Assembly: GCF_002283365.1 (NCBI RefSeq)
Contig: NZ_MQWD01000001.1
Location: forward strand, 2,543,858-2,607,857
DNA: 64,000 nucleotides
Direction of reading: 5' to 3'
Source: Rubrivirga marina
GTDB taxonomy: Bacteria > Bacteroidota > Rhodothermia > Rhodothermales > Rubricoccaceae
The notes beneath the pieces are model-generated. The model was given only the letters and a program-made list of their open reading frames with translations, was not told where the DNA came from and ran no database searches. The number at the start of each line of letters is the position of its first letter. Position 1 is the stretch's first letter. Positions 28,200 through 38,633 of this stretch are shown here, one piece after another. The position numbers and the translations under genes are program-made.

Positions 28200-28670
28200 A
28201 TGCGCAGGAAGCAAGCAGACAAGCGGATCCCCACCCCGGACCCGATCTACGGTGACGTCACCGTCGCCAAGTTCATCGCCGCCGTCATGCGCGACGGCAA
28301 GAAGTCCGTGGCCCAGGGCCTCGTCTACGGCGCCTTCGACCTCATCGAGGACCGGACCGGCGAGCCCGGCGTCGAGGTGTTCCGCCAGGCGCTCACGAAC
28401 GCGGCCCCGCTCGTCGAGGTCCGCAGCCGCCGCGTCGGCGGCGCGACCTACCAGGTCCCGATCGAGGTCCGCCCCGAGCGGCGGACGTCGCTCGCCTTCC
28501 GCTGGCTCCTCCAGTACGCCAAGGCTCGCGGCGACAAATCGATGGCCAACCGGCTCGCGGCCGAGCTCATCGCCGCCAGCCGCGGCGAGGGCGGTGCCGT
28601 CAAGAAGAAGGACGACACGCACCGGATGGCCGAGGCCAACAAGGCGTTCGCCCACTTCGCCCGCTTCTAA
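28200..28670 (+). CDS. rpsG: 30S ribosomal protein S7
   Basis: 156 aa from the ATG at 28200 ([19 protein letters not shown]), the usual S7 length. S7 nucleates assembly of the 30S head by binding 16S rRNA. Conserved [42 protein letters not shown] and [13 protein letters not shown] are present. Second gene of the str operon; fusA follows after 83 bp. Confidence 0.97.
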   Translation: MRRKQADKRIPTPDPIYGDVTVAKFIAAVMRDGKKSVAQGLVYGAFDLIEDRTGEPGVEVFRQALTNAAPLVEVRSRRVGGATYQVPIEVRPERRTSLAFRWLLQYAKARGDKSMANRLAAELIAASRGEGGAVKKKDDTHRMAEANKAFAHFARF

Positions 28671-28753
28671 ACCGCATCGTCACGCGCGGGGCCGCCGACT
28701 GACGGCCCTCGCCCGTTCCACCTCGGTCCCCCCGACCACACCGAGACCCCACC

Positions 28754-30853
28754 ATGGCCGACCTCACCGGCAAGACTTTCTCGCTCGAGAACACCCGGAA
28801 CATCGGGATCTCTGCCCACATCGACGCGGGCAAGACCACGACCACCGAGCGCATCCTGTACTACACCGGCCGGACGCACCGGATCGGTGAGGTCCACGAG
28901 GGCGGCGCCACGATGGACTGGATGGAGCAGGAGAAGGAGCGCGGCATCACCATCACCTCGGCCGCCACGACGGCCGAGTGGAAGGACCACCGCATCAACA
29001 TCATCGACACGCCCGGCCACGTCGACTTCACGGTCGAGGTCGAGCGTGCGCTTCGCGTCCTCGATGGCGCGGTCGCCCTGTTCTGCGCCGTCGGCGGCGT
29101 CGAGCCCCAGTCCGAGACGGTCTGGCGGCAGATGGACAAGTACAACGTCCCCCGCATCGCGTTCGTCAACAAGATGGACCGGACGGGCGCCGACTTCCAG
29201 AACGCCGTCGCGATGATGAAGGACCGGCTCGGCGCCAACGCCGTGCCCGTCCAGATCCCGATCGGCGACGGCGACATGTTCCGGGGGGTCATCGACCTCA
29301 TCGAGAACAAGGCCATCGTCTGGGACGACACGACGCAGGGCGCGACCTGGGACGAGATCGACATCCCGGAGGACCTCAAGCCGACGGCCAAGAAGGCCCG
29401 GATCAACCTCCTCGAGGCCGTCGCCGAGCACAACGACGACCTCCTCATGATGTACCTCGAGGGCGAGACGCTCCCCGTCGAGGACGTCAAGGCGACCGTC
29501 CGCGAGGCGACCATCGCCATGCACATCACGCCGGTCTTCTGCGGCTCGGCGTTCAAGAACAAGGGCGTCCAGCGGCTCCTCGACGGCGTCCTCGACTACC
29601 TCCCGAGCCCGCTCGACGTCCCGCCGATCGAGGGCCACAAGCCCCGGACGGAGGACATGGTCACGCGCGTCCCGGACCCCGACGGCCCGTTCGCGGCCAT
29701 CGCCTTCAAGATCGCGACCGACCCCTACGTTGGCCGCCTGACGTTCGCGCGGGTCTACTCGGGCACGCTCAACAAGGGCGACTCGATCATCAACGCCAAC
29801 ACCGAGAAGAAGGAGCGGGCCGGTCGCCTCCTGTTCATGCACGCGAACACGCGTGAGGACATCGACCAGGTCAAGGCCGGCGACATCTGCGCCATCGTCG
29901 GGCTGAAGGACACGAAGACCGGCGACACGCTGTGCGACCCCGACTCCCCGGTCGTCCTCGAGTCGATGGACTTCCCGGAGCCCGTCATCAAGATCGCCAT
30001 CGAGCCGAAGACGAAGGCCGACATCGACAAGCTCGGGACCGGCCTCCAGAAGCTCGCCGAGGAGGACCCGACCTTCAAGGTGTCGACGGACGACGAGACC
30101 GGCCAGACCCTCATCGCGGGGATGGGCGAGCTCCACCTCGAGATCATCGTGGACCGCCTCAAGCGCGAGTTCAAGGTCGAGGCCAACGTCGGCGAGCCCC
30201 AGGTCTCGTACCGCGAGGCGATCCGGTCGAGCATCGACCACAAGTACACGCATAAGAAGCAGTCGGGTGGCCGCGGCCAGTTCGCCCACGTCGAGATCGA
30301 GTTCTCGCCGGCCGAGCCGGGCACCGAGGGCCTCGAGTTCATCGACGAGATCAAGGGCGGGTCGATCCCGCGCGAGTTCATCTCGTCGGTCCAGAAGGGG
30401 ATCGAGAGCGCGCTCGATCAGGGCCCGCTCGCCGGCTTCCCGATGGAGGCCATCAAGGCCCGGCTCTATGACGGCAAGTTCCACAACGTCGACTCCGACC
30501 AGCTCTCGTTCGAGATCGCCGGCCGGATGGCGCTCCGCGAGGCCGCGCGCCGCGCGAACCCCGTCATCATGGAGCCGATCATGCACGTCGAGGTCATCAC
30601 GCCCGAGGAGTACATGGGCGACGTGATCGGTGACCTCTCCTCGCGGCGCGGCCGGATCGAGGGGATGGGCCAGCGCGGCGACGCCCAGGTCGTCAACGCG
30701 TTCGTCCCGCTCTCCGAGATGTTCGGCTACTCGACCGACCTCCGCTCGAACACGCAGGGCCGGGCCATCTACTCGATGCAGTTCGACCACTACGAGGAGG
30801 TCCCGACCTCCATCGCGGAGGAGATCTCGGCGGCCGGCAAGGCCGCCGCATAG
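28754..30853 (+). CDS. fusA: Elongation factor G
   Basis: 699 aa GTPase that drives ribosomal translocation. G1 is [19 protein letters not shown] (residues ~17-35), then [20 protein letters not shown] (switch I/II), [11 protein letters not shown] (G3), and FVNKMDR (G4). Domains II-V follow, with [31 protein letters not shown] (domain IV) and [32 protein letters not shown] (domain V). Glycine is mostly encoded by GGC, unlike tuf immediately downstream. A perfect 11-bp hairpin separates it from tuf. Confidence 0.97.
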   Translation: MADLTGKTFSLENTRNIGISAHIDAGKTTTTERILYYTGRTHRIGEVHEGGATMDWMEQEKERGITITSAATTAEWKDHRINIIDTPGHVDFTVEVERALRVLDGAVALFCAVGGVEPQSETVWRQMDKYNVPRIAFVNKMDRTGADFQNAVAMMKDRLGANAVPVQIPIGDGDMFRGVIDLIENKAIVWDDTTQGATWDEIDIPEDLKPTAKKARINLLEAVAEHNDDLLMMYLEGETLPVEDVKATVREATIAMHITPVFCGSAFKNKGVQRLLDGVLDYLPSPLDVPPIEGHKPRTEDMVTRVPDPDGPFAAIAFKIATDPYVGRLTFARVYSGTLNKGDSIINANTEKKERAGRLLFMHANTREDIDQVKAGDICAIVGLKDTKTGDTLCDPDSPVVLESMDFPEPVIKIAIEPKTKADIDKLGTGLQKLAEEDPTFKVSTDDETGQTLIAGMGELHLEIIVDRLKREFKVEANVGEPQVSYREAIRSSIDHKYTHKKQSGGRGQFAHVEIEFSPAEPGTEGLEFIDEIKGGSIPREFISSVQKGIESALDQGPLAGFPMEAIKARLYDGKFHNVDSDQLSFEIAGRMALREAARRANPVIMEPIMHVEVITPEEYMGDVIGDLSSRRGRIEGMGQRGDAQVVNAFVPLSEMFGYSTDLRSNTQGRAIYSMQFDHYEEVPTSIAEEISAAGKAAA

Positions 30854-30863
30854 TGCCCCACTC

Positions 30864-30889
30864 GGCCCGCCTCGGCAGCGAGGCGGGCC
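30864..30889 (+). terminator. 11-bp GCCTCG-type hairpin between fusA and tuf
   Basis: GGCCCGCCTCG (30864-30874) pairs perfectly with CGAGGCGGGCC (30879-30889), loop GCAG. It starts 10 nt after the fusA stop. It is strong enough to be an intrinsic terminator or attenuator; the absence of a T-run and its place inside an operon leave this open. Confidence 0.55.
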
Positions 30890-30932
30890 ACCCCACTCTC
30901 TCAGACAAGACTCAACCCAGACCAACAGAATC

Positions 30933-32120
30933 ATGGCGAAGGAGCAATTCCAGCGGACGAAGCCGCACGTGAACGTCGGGACGATCGGCCACGTCGACCA
31001 CGGCAAGACGACGCTGACGGCGGCGATCACGAAGGTGCTCGCCGAGGCGTCGGGCGGCGAGGCGAAGAACTTCGAGGACATCGACAACGCCCCGGAGGAG
31101 CGGGAGCGGGGGATCACGATCGCCACGGCCCACGTCGAGTACGAGACGGCCGAGCGGCACTACGCCCACGTCGACTGCCCGGGCCACGCGGACTACGTCA
31201 AGAACATGGTGACGGGGGCGGCCCAGATGGACGGGGCGATCCTCGTCGTCGCGGCGACCGACGGGCCGATGCCCCAGACCCGCGAGCACATCCTCCTGGC
31301 CCGCCAGGTCGGCGTGCCCTACATCGTCGTGTTCATGAACAAGGCGGACCTCGTCGACGACGAGGAGCTCCTGGAGCTCGTCGAGATGGAGGTCCGCGAG
31401 CTCCTCTCGAGCTACGAGTTCCCGGGCGACGACCTCCCGGTGATCCAGGGGTCGGCGCTGGGGGCCCTGAACGGGGAGCCGGAGTGGGTGGCGAAGGTCG
31501 ACGAGCTCATGTCGGCCGTCGACGCGTACATCCCGACGCCGGAGCGGGCGGTCGACCGGCCGTTCCTCATGCCGGTCGAGGACGTGTTCTCGATCACGGG
31601 CCGGGGGACCGTCGTGACGGGCCGGGTCGAGCGGGGGTCGATCAAGGTGGGGGACCCCGTCGAGATCGTCGGGATGCAGGAGGAGAAGATGACGTCGACG
31701 GTGACGGGCGTCGAGATGTTCAGGAAGCTCCTGGACTCGGCCCAGGCCGGGGACAACGCGGGGATCCTCCTCCGGGGGATCGAGAAGACGGCGGTCGAGC
31801 GGGGGATGGTCCTGACGAAGCCGGGGGCCGTCACGCCGCACAAGCGGTTCGAGTGCGAGGTGTACATCCTGTCGAAGGACGAGGGGGGCCGGCACACCCC
31901 GTTCTTCAAGGGGTACCGTCCCCAGTTCTACTTCCGGACGACGGACGTGACGGGGGACATCGAGCTGGCCGAGGGGGTCGAGATGGTCATGCCGGGGGAC
32001 AACACGCAGTTCACGGTGGACCTCATCGTCCCGGTGGCGATGGAGGAGGGGCTCCGGTTCGCGATCCGCGAGGGCGGGCGGACCGTGGGGGCCGGCGTCG
32101 TCTCCAAGATCCTCGACTAG
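30933..32120 (+). CDS. tuf: Elongation factor Tu
   Basis: 395 aa from the ATG at 30933 ([21 protein letters not shown]), standard EF-Tu. G1 [14 protein letters not shown], switch [18 protein letters not shown]3 [12 protein letters not shown] and G4 NKADLVDD are intact; domains II/III end with the conserved [17 protein letters not shown]. Codon use is odd: I count about 25 GGG against 13 GGC glycine codons, and arginine is mainly CGG, whereas neighbouring genes prefer GGC. It is bracketed by perfect 11-bp hairpins at 30864-30889 and 32137-32167. These suggest a separately evolving or gene-converted unit, possibly with a second tuf elsewhere. Confidence 0.97.
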   Translation: MAKEQFQRTKPHVNVGTIGHVDHGKTTLTAAITKVLAEASGGEAKNFEDIDNAPEERERGITIATAHVEYETAERHYAHVDCPGHADYVKNMVTGAAQMDGAILVVAATDGPMPQTREHILLARQVGVPYIVVFMNKADLVDDEELLELVEMEVRELLSSYEFPGDDLPVIQGSALGALNGEPEWVAKVDELMSAVDAYIPTPERAVDRPFLMPVEDVFSITGRGTVVTGRVERGSIKVGDPVEIVGMQEEKMTSTVTGVEMFRKLLDSAQAGDNAGILLRGIEKTAVERGMVLTKPGAVTPHKRFECEVYILSKDEGGRHTPFFKGYRPQFYFRTTDVTGDIELAEGVEMVMPGDNTQFTVDLIVPVAMEEGLRFAIREGGRTVGAGVVSKILD

Positions 32121-32136
32121 AACACACACACGCGGG

Positions 32137-32167
32137 GGGCGGCCGGTCCCATCTTGACCGGCCGCCC
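32137..32167 (+). terminator. 11-bp hairpin between tuf and rpsJ
   Basis: GGGCGGCCGGT (32137-32147) pairs perfectly with ACCGGCCGCCC (32157-32167), loop CCCATCTTG. It lies at the str/S10 boundary, where many bacteria separate transcription units. It may terminate tuf or act as an S10-operon leader element. No promoter-like box follows it before rpsJ at 32188, which argues for read-through. Confidence 0.6.
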
Positions 32168-32187
32168 GCACGCCTCACCCAGCCACA

Positions 32188-32496
32188 ATGGCGAACCAGA
32201 AGATCCGGATCAAGCTCAAGTCCTTCGACCACACGCTGGTCGACAAGAGCGCCGAGAAGATCATCCGCACGGTCAAGTCGACTGGCGCGGTCGTGAGCGG
32301 GCCGATCCCGCTGCCGACGCGCAAGAAGATCTTCACCGTGCTCTCGGGCCCGCACGTCGACAAGAAGGCGCGCGACCAGTTCGAGACGCGCGACCACAAG
32401 CGGCTGATCGACATCCTGTCGACCTCGTCGAAGACCGTCGACGCGCTCATGAAGCTCGAGCTTCCGAGCGGCGTCCACGTCGAGATCAAGGTCTGA
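32188..32496 (+). CDS. rpsJ: 30S ribosomal protein S10
   Basis: 102 aa, the normal length. [43 protein letters not shown] is canonical, as is [25 protein letters not shown]10 is in the 30S head and, as NusE, joins antitermination complexes. The start has no purine-rich Shine-Dalgarno (preceding bases CAGCCACA). It opens the S10 gene group; a 9-bp hairpin follows immediately. Confidence 0.97.
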   Translation: MANQKIRIKLKSFDHTLVDKSAEKIIRTVKSTGAVVSGPIPLPTRKKIFTVLSGPHVDKKARDQFETRDHKRLIDILSTSSKTVDALMKLELPSGVHVEIKV

Positions 32497-32499
32497 CCC

Positions 32500-32520
32500 C
32501 GCTGGCGATCGTCGCCAGCG
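32500..32520 (+). repeat. CGCTGGCGA/TCGCCAGCG hairpin in the rpsJ-rplC gap
   Basis: CGCTGGCGA (32500-32508) pairs perfectly with TCGCCAGCG (32512-32520), three-nt loop TCG, beginning 4 nt after the rpsJ stop. The same CTGGCG...CGCCAG core recurs at 40035-40053 and 49551-49567. Confidence 0.6.
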
Positions 32521-32554
32521 TTCCTACTTCCCGCTTAACTAACCACACGGTTCA

Positions 32555-33175
32555 ATGAGCGCCATCCTCGGCCGCAAGGTCGGAATGACAAGCGTCTTCG
32601 ATGAGTCCGGCCGCCAGACGGTCGTGACGGTCATCGAGGCCGGCCCCTGCGCCGTCACGCAGGTCAAGACGCCCGACACGGACGGCTACTCCGCCATCCA
32701 GCTCGGCTTCCAGGACAAGAAGGCCAAGCGGACCACGAAGGCCCTCCAAGGTCACTTCGAGGCCGCCGGCGTGTCCCCCAAGAAGCATGTCGTCGAGTTC
32801 CGCGACGTCGACCTCGACGTCGCGCTGGGCGACGAGGTGACCGTCGACGTGTTCGCCGAGGGCGACCGCGTGGCCGTCTCCGGCACGTCGAAGGGCAAGG
32901 GGTTCCAGGGCGTCGTTAAGCGCCACGGGTTCCGCGGCGTCAACGACGCCACGCACGGCCAGCACAACCGCCAGCGGGCGCCGGGCTCCATCGGCCAGGC
33001 CTCCGACCCGAGCCGCGTGTTCAAGGGCACGCGGATGGGTGGGCGGACCGGCGGCGAACGCGTGACCGTCAAGAACGTCCGCGTCGTCCGCACGCTCCCC
33101 GACAACAACCTGATCCTGGTCAAGGGCGCCGTGCCCGGCCACAAGAACGGGATCGTCGAGATCCGCAAGGCCTAG
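32555..33175 (+). CDS. rplC: 50S ribosomal protein L3
   Basis: 206 aa. N-terminal ILGRKVGMTSVFDESGRQTVVTVIEAGPC is typical, and the central loop THGQHNRQRAPGSIGQASDP...VFKGTRMGGR includes the glutamine that is methylated in E. coli L3. L3 reaches the peptidyl-transferase centre. rplD starts only 4 nt after the stop, indicating tight coupling. Confidence 0.96.
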   Translation: MSAILGRKVGMTSVFDESGRQTVVTVIEAGPCAVTQVKTPDTDGYSAIQLGFQDKKAKRTTKALQGHFEAAGVSPKKHVVEFRDVDLDVALGDEVTVDVFAEGDRVAVSGTSKGKGFQGVVKRHGFRGVNDATHGQHNRQRAPGSIGQASDPSRVFKGTRMGGRTGGERVTVKNVRVVRTLPDNNLILVKGAVPGHKNGIVEIRKA

Positions 33176-33179
33176 AACG

Positions 33180-33866
33180 ATGAAACTGACTGTCTACACC
33201 CGCGAAGGCGCCGAGGCCGGCCGCGAGGTCGAGCTCGACGACGCCGTCTTCGGCCTCGAGCCGAACGACCACGCCATCTGGCTCGACGTCCGCGCCATCC
33301 AGGCCAACAAGCGCCAGGGCACGCACAAGACGAAGGAGCGGAGCGAGGTCTCGAAGTCCCGCCGCAAGCTCTACCGCCAGAAGGGCACGGGCAACGCCCG
33401 CGCCGGCGACGCCAAGAGCCCGCTCCGCAAGGGCGGCGGCACGATCTTCGGGCCCAAGCCGCACGAGTACCGGCTCCGCGTCAACCAGAAGACGAAGCAG
33501 CTCGCTCGCCGGAGCGCCCTGAAGTACAAGCTCGACGGCGACGCGCTCCGCGTGGTCGAGGCCCTCGAGCTCGACGTGCCCAAGACCCGCGAGGTCGTCG
33601 GCATGCTCACGGGCAACGGCGTCGAGGGCAAGGCCCTCGTGCTGACGGCCGGCCGCGACGACGTGTTCTACCGCTCGGCCCGCAACCTCAAGGGCGTCCG
33701 CGTGCTCCCGGCCGACCAGGCCTCGACGCTCGACCTCCTCAACGCCAAGACGATCGTGCTCCAGGAGGGCGCCGTCGAGGCGCTGACCGAGGCGCTCCGC
33801 CCGGCCCAGAAGGCCACGGTCGCCGCGGACACGACCGACGCCCCCGAGGGCGACGACAACGCCTAG
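33180..33866 (+). CDS. rplD: 50S ribosomal protein L4
   Basis: 228 aa. Conserved loop region [56 protein letters not shown], which lines the exit tunnel. The C-terminal globular part ends [19 protein letters not shown], with a short acidic tail ([10 protein letters not shown]). In E. coli L4 represses the S10 operon; nothing in this sequence shows the same here. Five-nt gap to rplW. Confidence 0.96.
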   Translation: MKLTVYTREGAEAGREVELDDAVFGLEPNDHAIWLDVRAIQANKRQGTHKTKERSEVSKSRRKLYRQKGTGNARAGDAKSPLRKGGGTIFGPKPHEYRLRVNQKTKQLARRSALKYKLDGDALRVVEALELDVPKTREVVGMLTGNGVEGKALVLTAGRDDVFYRSARNLKGVRVLPADQASTLDLLNAKTIVLQEGAVEALTEALRPAQKATVAADTTDAPEGDDNA

Positions 33867-33871
33867 GACCC

Positions 33872-34165
33872 ATGAGCCAGATCATCATCACCCCCGTCCT
33901 GACCGAGAAGTCGACGCGCCTGGCCGACGAGGGCCGGCACTACAGCTTCCGGGTCGCGAAGGACGCCAACAAGCTCGAGATCCGGAAGGCCATCGAGGAC
34001 CGCTACCCCGACGTCACCGTCAAGGAGGTCCGCACGATGGTCGTCCGCGGCAAGCGCCGCCGCCAGTTCACCAAGCGCGGGCTGGTCCAGGGCCGCCAGG
34101 CCGCTTGGAAGAAGGCCGTCGTGACGCTGGCCACCGGCGAGATCGACTTCTACGAATCCGTTTAA
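33872..34165 (+). CDS. rplW: 50S ribosomal protein L23
   Basis: 97 aa, normal length. [61 protein letters not shown] is typical L23, which sits at the tunnel exit and docks trigger factor and SRP. rplB follows after 53 bp. Confidence 0.95.
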   Translation: MSQIIITPVLTEKSTRLADEGRHYSFRVAKDANKLEIRKAIEDRYPDVTVKEVRTMVVRGKRRRQFTKRGLVQGRQAAWKKAVVTLATGEIDFYESV

Positions 34166-34218
34166 CCCACCAGGGCGCAAAGCCGGCGGTCGCCGTCGGC
34201 AGGTAAGCCCTCCTCACT

Positions 34219-35049
34219 ATGGCTATCCGTAAGCTCAAGCCGACCACGCCCGGTCAGCGGCACCGCTCGGTCTCGGCCTTCGACACGATCACGAAGTCGG
34301 AGCCGGAGAAGAGCCTGCTCGCCCCGCTGAAGCGGAAGGGCGGTCGCAACAACAACGGCCGCATCACGACGCGCCACCAGGGCGGCGGCCACAAGCGGCG
34401 CTACCGCATCATCGACTTTAAGCGGACCAAGGACGGCATCCCCGCCCGCGTCTCCGCCATCGAGTACGACCCGAACCGGAGCGCCCGCATCGCCCTCCTC
34501 GTCTACGCCGACGGTGAGAAGCGCTACATCATCGCGCCGGACAAGCTCGAGGTCGGCCAGACCGTCGCGTCTGGCCCGGACGCGTCGCCGGACCTCGGCA
34601 ACTGCCTCCCGCTCCAGAACATCCCGCTCGGCACGCAGGTGCACGCGATCGAGATGAAGCCGGGCAAGGGCGCCCAGCTGGCCCGCTCGGCCGGCACGTA
34701 CGCCCAGCTCACGGCGCGGGAGGGCAAATACGCCAACCTCAAGCTCCCCTCCGGCGAAGTCCGCCGCGTCCCGGTCGAGTGCCGGGCCACGATCGGCCAG
34801 ACCTCGAACCCGGACCACTTCAACATCGACATCGGCAAGGCCGGCCGGAAGCGCTGGCTCGGCGTCCGTCCGAAGACCCGCGGCGTCGCCATGAACCCGG
34901 TCGACCACCCGATGGGCGGCGGCGAGGGCAAGGCGTCCGGCGGCCACCCCAAGTCCCCGACCGGCGTCTACGCCAAGGGGTTCAAGACGCGCAAGAAGAA
35001 GAAGGCGTCGAACAAGCTCATCGTCCGTCGCCGCAACGCGAAGAAGTAA
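34219..35049 (+). CDS. rplB: 50S ribosomal protein L2
   Basis: 276 aa. Conserved [28 protein letters not shown] near the N-terminus, [19 protein letters not shown] and the C-terminal [22 protein letters not shown] that carries the histidine required for peptidyl transfer in E. coli. The tail is basic ([16 protein letters not shown]). Five bp upstream of rpsS. Confidence 0.97.
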   Translation: MAIRKLKPTTPGQRHRSVSAFDTITKSEPEKSLLAPLKRKGGRNNNGRITTRHQGGGHKRRYRIIDFKRTKDGIPARVSAIEYDPNRSARIALLVYADGEKRYIIAPDKLEVGQTVASGPDASPDLGNCLPLQNIPLGTQVHAIEMKPGKGAQLARSAGTYAQLTAREGKYANLKLPSGEVRRVPVECRATIGQTSNPDHFNIDIGKAGRKRWLGVRPKTRGVAMNPVDHPMGGGEGKASGGHPKSPTGVYAKGFKTRKKKKASNKLIVRRRNAKK

Positions 35050-35054
35050 CCCCT

Positions 35055-35333
35055 ATGGCACGCTCGCTCAAGAAAGGACCCTTCGTCCACTACAAGCTCC
35101 GCCAGAAGGTGGAGGAGATGAACGAGGGCGGCAAGAAGCGCGTCGTCAAGACGTGGAGCCGCGGCTCGATGATCACCCCGGACATGCTCGGCCACACGTT
35201 CGCCGTGCACAACGGAAAGCAGTTCATCCCGGTCTACGTGACGGAGAACATGATCGGGCACAAGCTCGGCGAGTTCGCTCCGACGCGCACCTTCCGGGGC
35301 CACGCCGGCGCCAAGAAGGACCGCCGCCGCTAA
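35055..35333 (+). CDS. rpsS: 30S ribosomal protein S19
   Basis: 92 aa from the ATG at 35055 ([15 protein letters not shown]). [50 protein letters not shown] is the canonical S19 core, which contacts S13 and the A-site finger. A longer upstream frame exists but lies within rplB. Confidence 0.97.
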   Translation: MARSLKKGPFVHYKLRQKVEEMNEGGKKRVVKTWSRGSMITPDMLGHTFAVHNGKQFIPVYVTENMIGHKLGEFAPTRTFRGHAGAKKDRRR

Positions 35334-35353
35334 CGACCTAGAACACCGAACCA

Positions 35354-35743
35354 ATGGAAGCACGCGCCAAGCGGAAGTACCTCCGCATCAGCCCGCGCAA
35401 GATGCGGATCGTGGCCGACGTCGTCCGCGGCAAGAACGCGCAGCAGGCGATCGACACGCTCGAGTTCATGCCGCAGAAGGCCGCCGCGATGGTCCGCCGG
35501 GCCATCCAGGACGCCTACGGCAACCTGATCGACCAGAACCAGGACGAGCGGATCGACGACGAGCGTCTCATCGTCAAGACCATCATGGTCGACCAGGCGC
35601 CGGTCATCAAGCGGTTCCGCCCCGTCTCGCGCGGCCGGGCCCACCCGATCCTCAAGCGCTCCAGCCACCTTACCGTCGTCGTCGGCACGCCCGATGAGAA
35701 GGAGCCCCGCTCCATCCGTCAGGGCGAGCGCGTCGAGGACTAA
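35354..35743 (+). CDS. rplV: 50S ribosomal protein L22
   Basis: 129 aa. RISPRKMRIVADVVRGKNAQQAIDTLEFMPQKAA at the N-terminus, and the beta-hairpin that lines the exit tunnel around DQAPVIKRFRPVSRGRAHPILKRSSHLTVVV. Normal length with a short acidic C-terminus. Start context ACCGAACCA has no Shine-Dalgarno. Confidence 0.96.
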   Translation: MEARAKRKYLRISPRKMRIVADVVRGKNAQQAIDTLEFMPQKAAAMVRRAIQDAYGNLIDQNQDERIDDERLIVKTIMVDQAPVIKRFRPVSRGRAHPILKRSSHLTVVVGTPDEKEPRSIRQGERVED

Positions 35744-35767
35744 CTCTTACACCCAGACAACAAGACC

Positions 35768-36577
35768 ATGGGTCAGAAAACCAACCCCGTCGGCTTCCGT
35801 CTCGGTGTGATCCGAGGCTGGGACTCCAACTGGTACGCCGACGGCTCGTACTCCGACAAGATCGTCGAGGACCACGAGATCCGTCGCTACCTCGAGGCGC
35901 GCCTTAAGCGCGCCGGCCTCTCCCGGACCGTCATCGAGCGGACGCCGAAGCGGATCATCCTCACGCTCCACACCTCGCGCCCGGGCGTCATCATCGGCCG
36001 CGGCGGCTCCGAGGTCGAGAAGCTCCGCGAGGAGCTCAAGGCGCTGACGGCGAAGGACATCCAGATCAACATCAACGAGATCAAGCGTCCCGAGTTGGAC
36101 GCCTCGCTGGTGGCGCAGAACATCGCGCAGCAGCTGGAGGGCCGCGTGTCCTACCGCCGCGCGATGAAGCAGGCGCTCGGCGCCGCGATGCGCATGGGCG
36201 CCCAGGGCATCCGCATCAAGCTGGCCGGCCGCCTCGGTGGTTCCGAGATGGGCCGCGTCGAGCAGTACCTCGAGGGCCGCGTCCCGCTCCACACGATGCG
36301 GGCCGACATCGACTACGCGCAGGCCACGGCCTTCACCATCCAAGGCACGGCCGGCGTCAAGGTCTGGATCTTCCACGGCGAGGTCATCGGCACGCCCGAC
36401 CTCTCGCCCAACGCGACCGCCCAGCGCCAGCAGAACGCGGCGCCGAGCGTCCCCGAGCGCCGTCGTCGCGACGGTCGCGGCGGCGGGCGTGACGACCGCC
36501 GTGGCGGTCGGGACAGCGGCGGACGTGGCCGGGGCGGCAGCGGCGGTGGCGGTGGCGGTGGCGGCGGCCGACGCTAA
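35768..36577 (+). CDS. rpsC: 30S ribosomal protein S3 with RG/G-rich tail
   Basis: 269 aa, longer than usual. The first ~215 residues are ordinary S3: [23 protein letters not shown], the KH motif [20 protein letters not shown], and the C-terminal domain with [31 protein letters not shown]. The last ~40 residues form an extension of [17 protein letters not shown] type that ends in a run of glycines. S3 sits at the mRNA entry channel with helicase activity, so a flexible basic RGG-like tail there may contact RNA. rplP follows after 41 bp. Confidence 0.95.
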   Translation: MGQKTNPVGFRLGVIRGWDSNWYADGSYSDKIVEDHEIRRYLEARLKRAGLSRTVIERTPKRIILTLHTSRPGVIIGRGGSEVEKLREELKALTAKDIQININEIKRPELDASLVAQNIAQQLEGRVSYRRAMKQALGAAMRMGAQGIRIKLAGRLGGSEMGRVEQYLEGRVPLHTMRADIDYAQATAFTIQGTAGVKVWIFHGEVIGTPDLSPNATAQRQQNAAPSVPERRRRDGRGGGRDDRRGGRDSGGRGRGGSGGGGGGGGGRR

Positions 36578-36618
36578 CCGAACCCTTCGCAGCAGCACAC
36601 ACATAGACTGAATTTGCC

Positions 36619-37455
<837 letters not shown>

Positions 37456-37474
37456 ACCCGACTCTATAGCACCT

Positions 37475-37498
37475 GGCCCCGGGCTCCGGCTCGGGGCC
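37475..37498 (+). repeat. GGCCCCG/CGGGGCC hairpin directly before rpmC
   Basis: GGCCCCG (37475-37481) pairs with CGGGGCC (37492-37498), loop of 10, followed by TTTCC and the rpmC ATG. The stem plus TTT looks terminator-like, yet it lies 5 bp before a start codon inside an operon, so it may sequester or expose the start region. Confidence 0.45.
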
Positions 37499-37503
37499 TT
37501 TCC

Positions 37504-37713
37504 ATGACCGATATGAAAGCCAACGAGATCCGCGACCTCAACGAGGCCGAGATCCGCCAGCGGATCGCCGAGGAGGAGCGGGACATCACCGACCTCCGCT
37601 TCCGGCGCTCCGTGACCGGGCTCGAGAACCCGATCGTGCTCCGCCAGAAGCGGCGCGAGATCGCCCGCATGAAGACCATCCTCCGGGAGAAGTCCGAGGA
37701 GGCCGGCGCCTAG
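37504..37713 (+). CDS. rpmC: 50S ribosomal protein L29
   Basis: 69 aa. ANEIRDLNEAEIRQRIAEEERDITDLRFRRSVTGLENPIVLRQKRREIARMKTILRE is typical L29, a two-helix protein at the tunnel exit. The ATG at 37513 (MKANEIRDL) would give the family's usual N-terminus and is an equally good start. A 201-bp gap rich in hairpins separates it from rpsQ. Confidence 0.94.
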   Translation: MTDMKANEIRDLNEAEIRQRIAEEERDITDLRFRRSVTGLENPIVLRQKRREIARMKTILREKSEEAGA

Positions 37714-37812
37714 CGCGCCGCGCGCCACCGCGTGAAGCTTCGGTGGGGGAGGGGGCGCTGCCCCGGCTCTGACTGAACCTTCACCGGGTGCGTGCCTATC
37801 CTCACTTTTCCC

Positions 37813-37862
37813 GCCGGGCGCAGTGCCCGGCCCGCGCTCCGGCGCACCAACCGTAGTTGGTG
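37813..37862 (+). promoter_or_regulatory. Two perfect 7-bp hairpins in the long rpmC-rpsQ gap
   Basis: GCCGGGC (37813-37819) pairs with GCCCGGC (37825-37831), loop GCAGT. CACCAAC (37845-37851) pairs with GTTGGTG (37856-37862), loop CGTA. The upstream part of the gap also has GGGGC/GCCCC around GCT and a GTGAAG/CTTCAC pair (near 37731 and 37780). The 201-bp spacer is exceptional between two genes that usually almost touch; a structured leader for rpsQ and the spc genes is possible. No convincing promoter box is seen. Confidence 0.4.
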
Positions 37863-37914
37863 GGGTCCCGGCCCACCAAGCGAATAGCAACCCGCCCGCG
37901 AGGGCACCCAGGCT

Positions 37915-38202
37915 ATGGCAGACACCCAGCAGACCGCCGAGGCGGTCGCCGAGCGCGGCGCGCGCAAGTTCCGCGTCGGCCTCGTCGTCTCCGACAAGAT
38001 GGACAAGACGATCACCGTGGCCATCGCGCGCCAGGTGAAGCACCCCGTCTACGGCAAGTTCGTCAAGCAGACGACGAAGCTGAAGGCCCACGACGAGACG
38101 AACGACGCCAACGAGGGCGACACCGTTCGCATCCAGGAGACCCGCCCGCTGTCGAAGACGAAGCGGTGGCGGCTCGTGGAGGTCGTCGAGCGCGCCCGAT
38201 AA
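37915..38202 (+). CDS. rpsQ: 30S ribosomal protein S17
   Basis: 95 aa. [73 protein letters not shown] is canonical. The N-terminus has an extra ~18-residue Glu/Ala/Gln-rich lead ([19 protein letters not shown]). OB-fold protein binding 16S rRNA helices 7 and 11. Confidence 0.96.
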   Translation: MADTQQTAEAVAERGARKFRVGLVVSDKMDKTITVAIARQVKHPVYGKFVKQTTKLKAHDETNDANEGDTVRIQETRPLSKTKRWRLVEVVERAR

Positions 38203-38260
38203 CTCTCTTCCCGCACGGGACCGCCCGGCCTTGTCGGTCGGTCCGCACTCGGCACCACCC

Positions 38261-38629
38261 ATGATTCAGCAAGAGTCCCGACTCAACGTCGCCGACAACA
38301 GCGGGGCCAAGGAGGTCCTCTGCATCCGCGTCCTCGGCGGCTCCGGCCGCCGCTACGCCCGCGTCGGCGACATCATCGTCGTCTCGGTCAAGAACGCCAT
38401 CCCCGGCGGCAACGTGAAGAAGGGCGACGTCTCCCGCGCCGTCGTCGTTCGGACCAAGAAGGAGCTCCGCCGGCCGGACGGCTCCTACATCCGCTTCGAC
38501 GAGAACGCCGCCGTCCTCCTCAACGACGCCGACGAGCCCCGCGGCACGCGCATCTTCGGGCCCGTGGCCCGCGAGCTCCGCGACCGCCAGTTCATGCGGA
38601 TCGTCTCCCTCGCCCCCGAAGTCCTCTAG
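38261..38629 (+). CDS. rplN: 50S ribosomal protein L14
   Basis: 122 aa from the ATG at 38261 ([21 protein letters not shown]), standard length. [61 protein letters not shown] completes the family profile. L14 forms an inter-subunit bridge. The upstream in-frame GTG at 38231 adds residues without homology. Four-nt gap to rplX. Confidence 0.97.
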   Translation: MIQQESRLNVADNSGAKEVLCIRVLGGSGRRYARVGDIIVVSVKNAIPGGNVKKGDVSRAVVVRTKKELRRPDGSYIRFDENAAVLLNDADEPRGTRIFGPVARELRDRQFMRIVSLAPEVL

Positions 38630-38633
38630 AGCG

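Noticed and set aside
28667-31126. 819-codon minus-strand frame across fusA
   Set aside because: Antisense shadow of the elongation factor G gene with a mirror-like composition.
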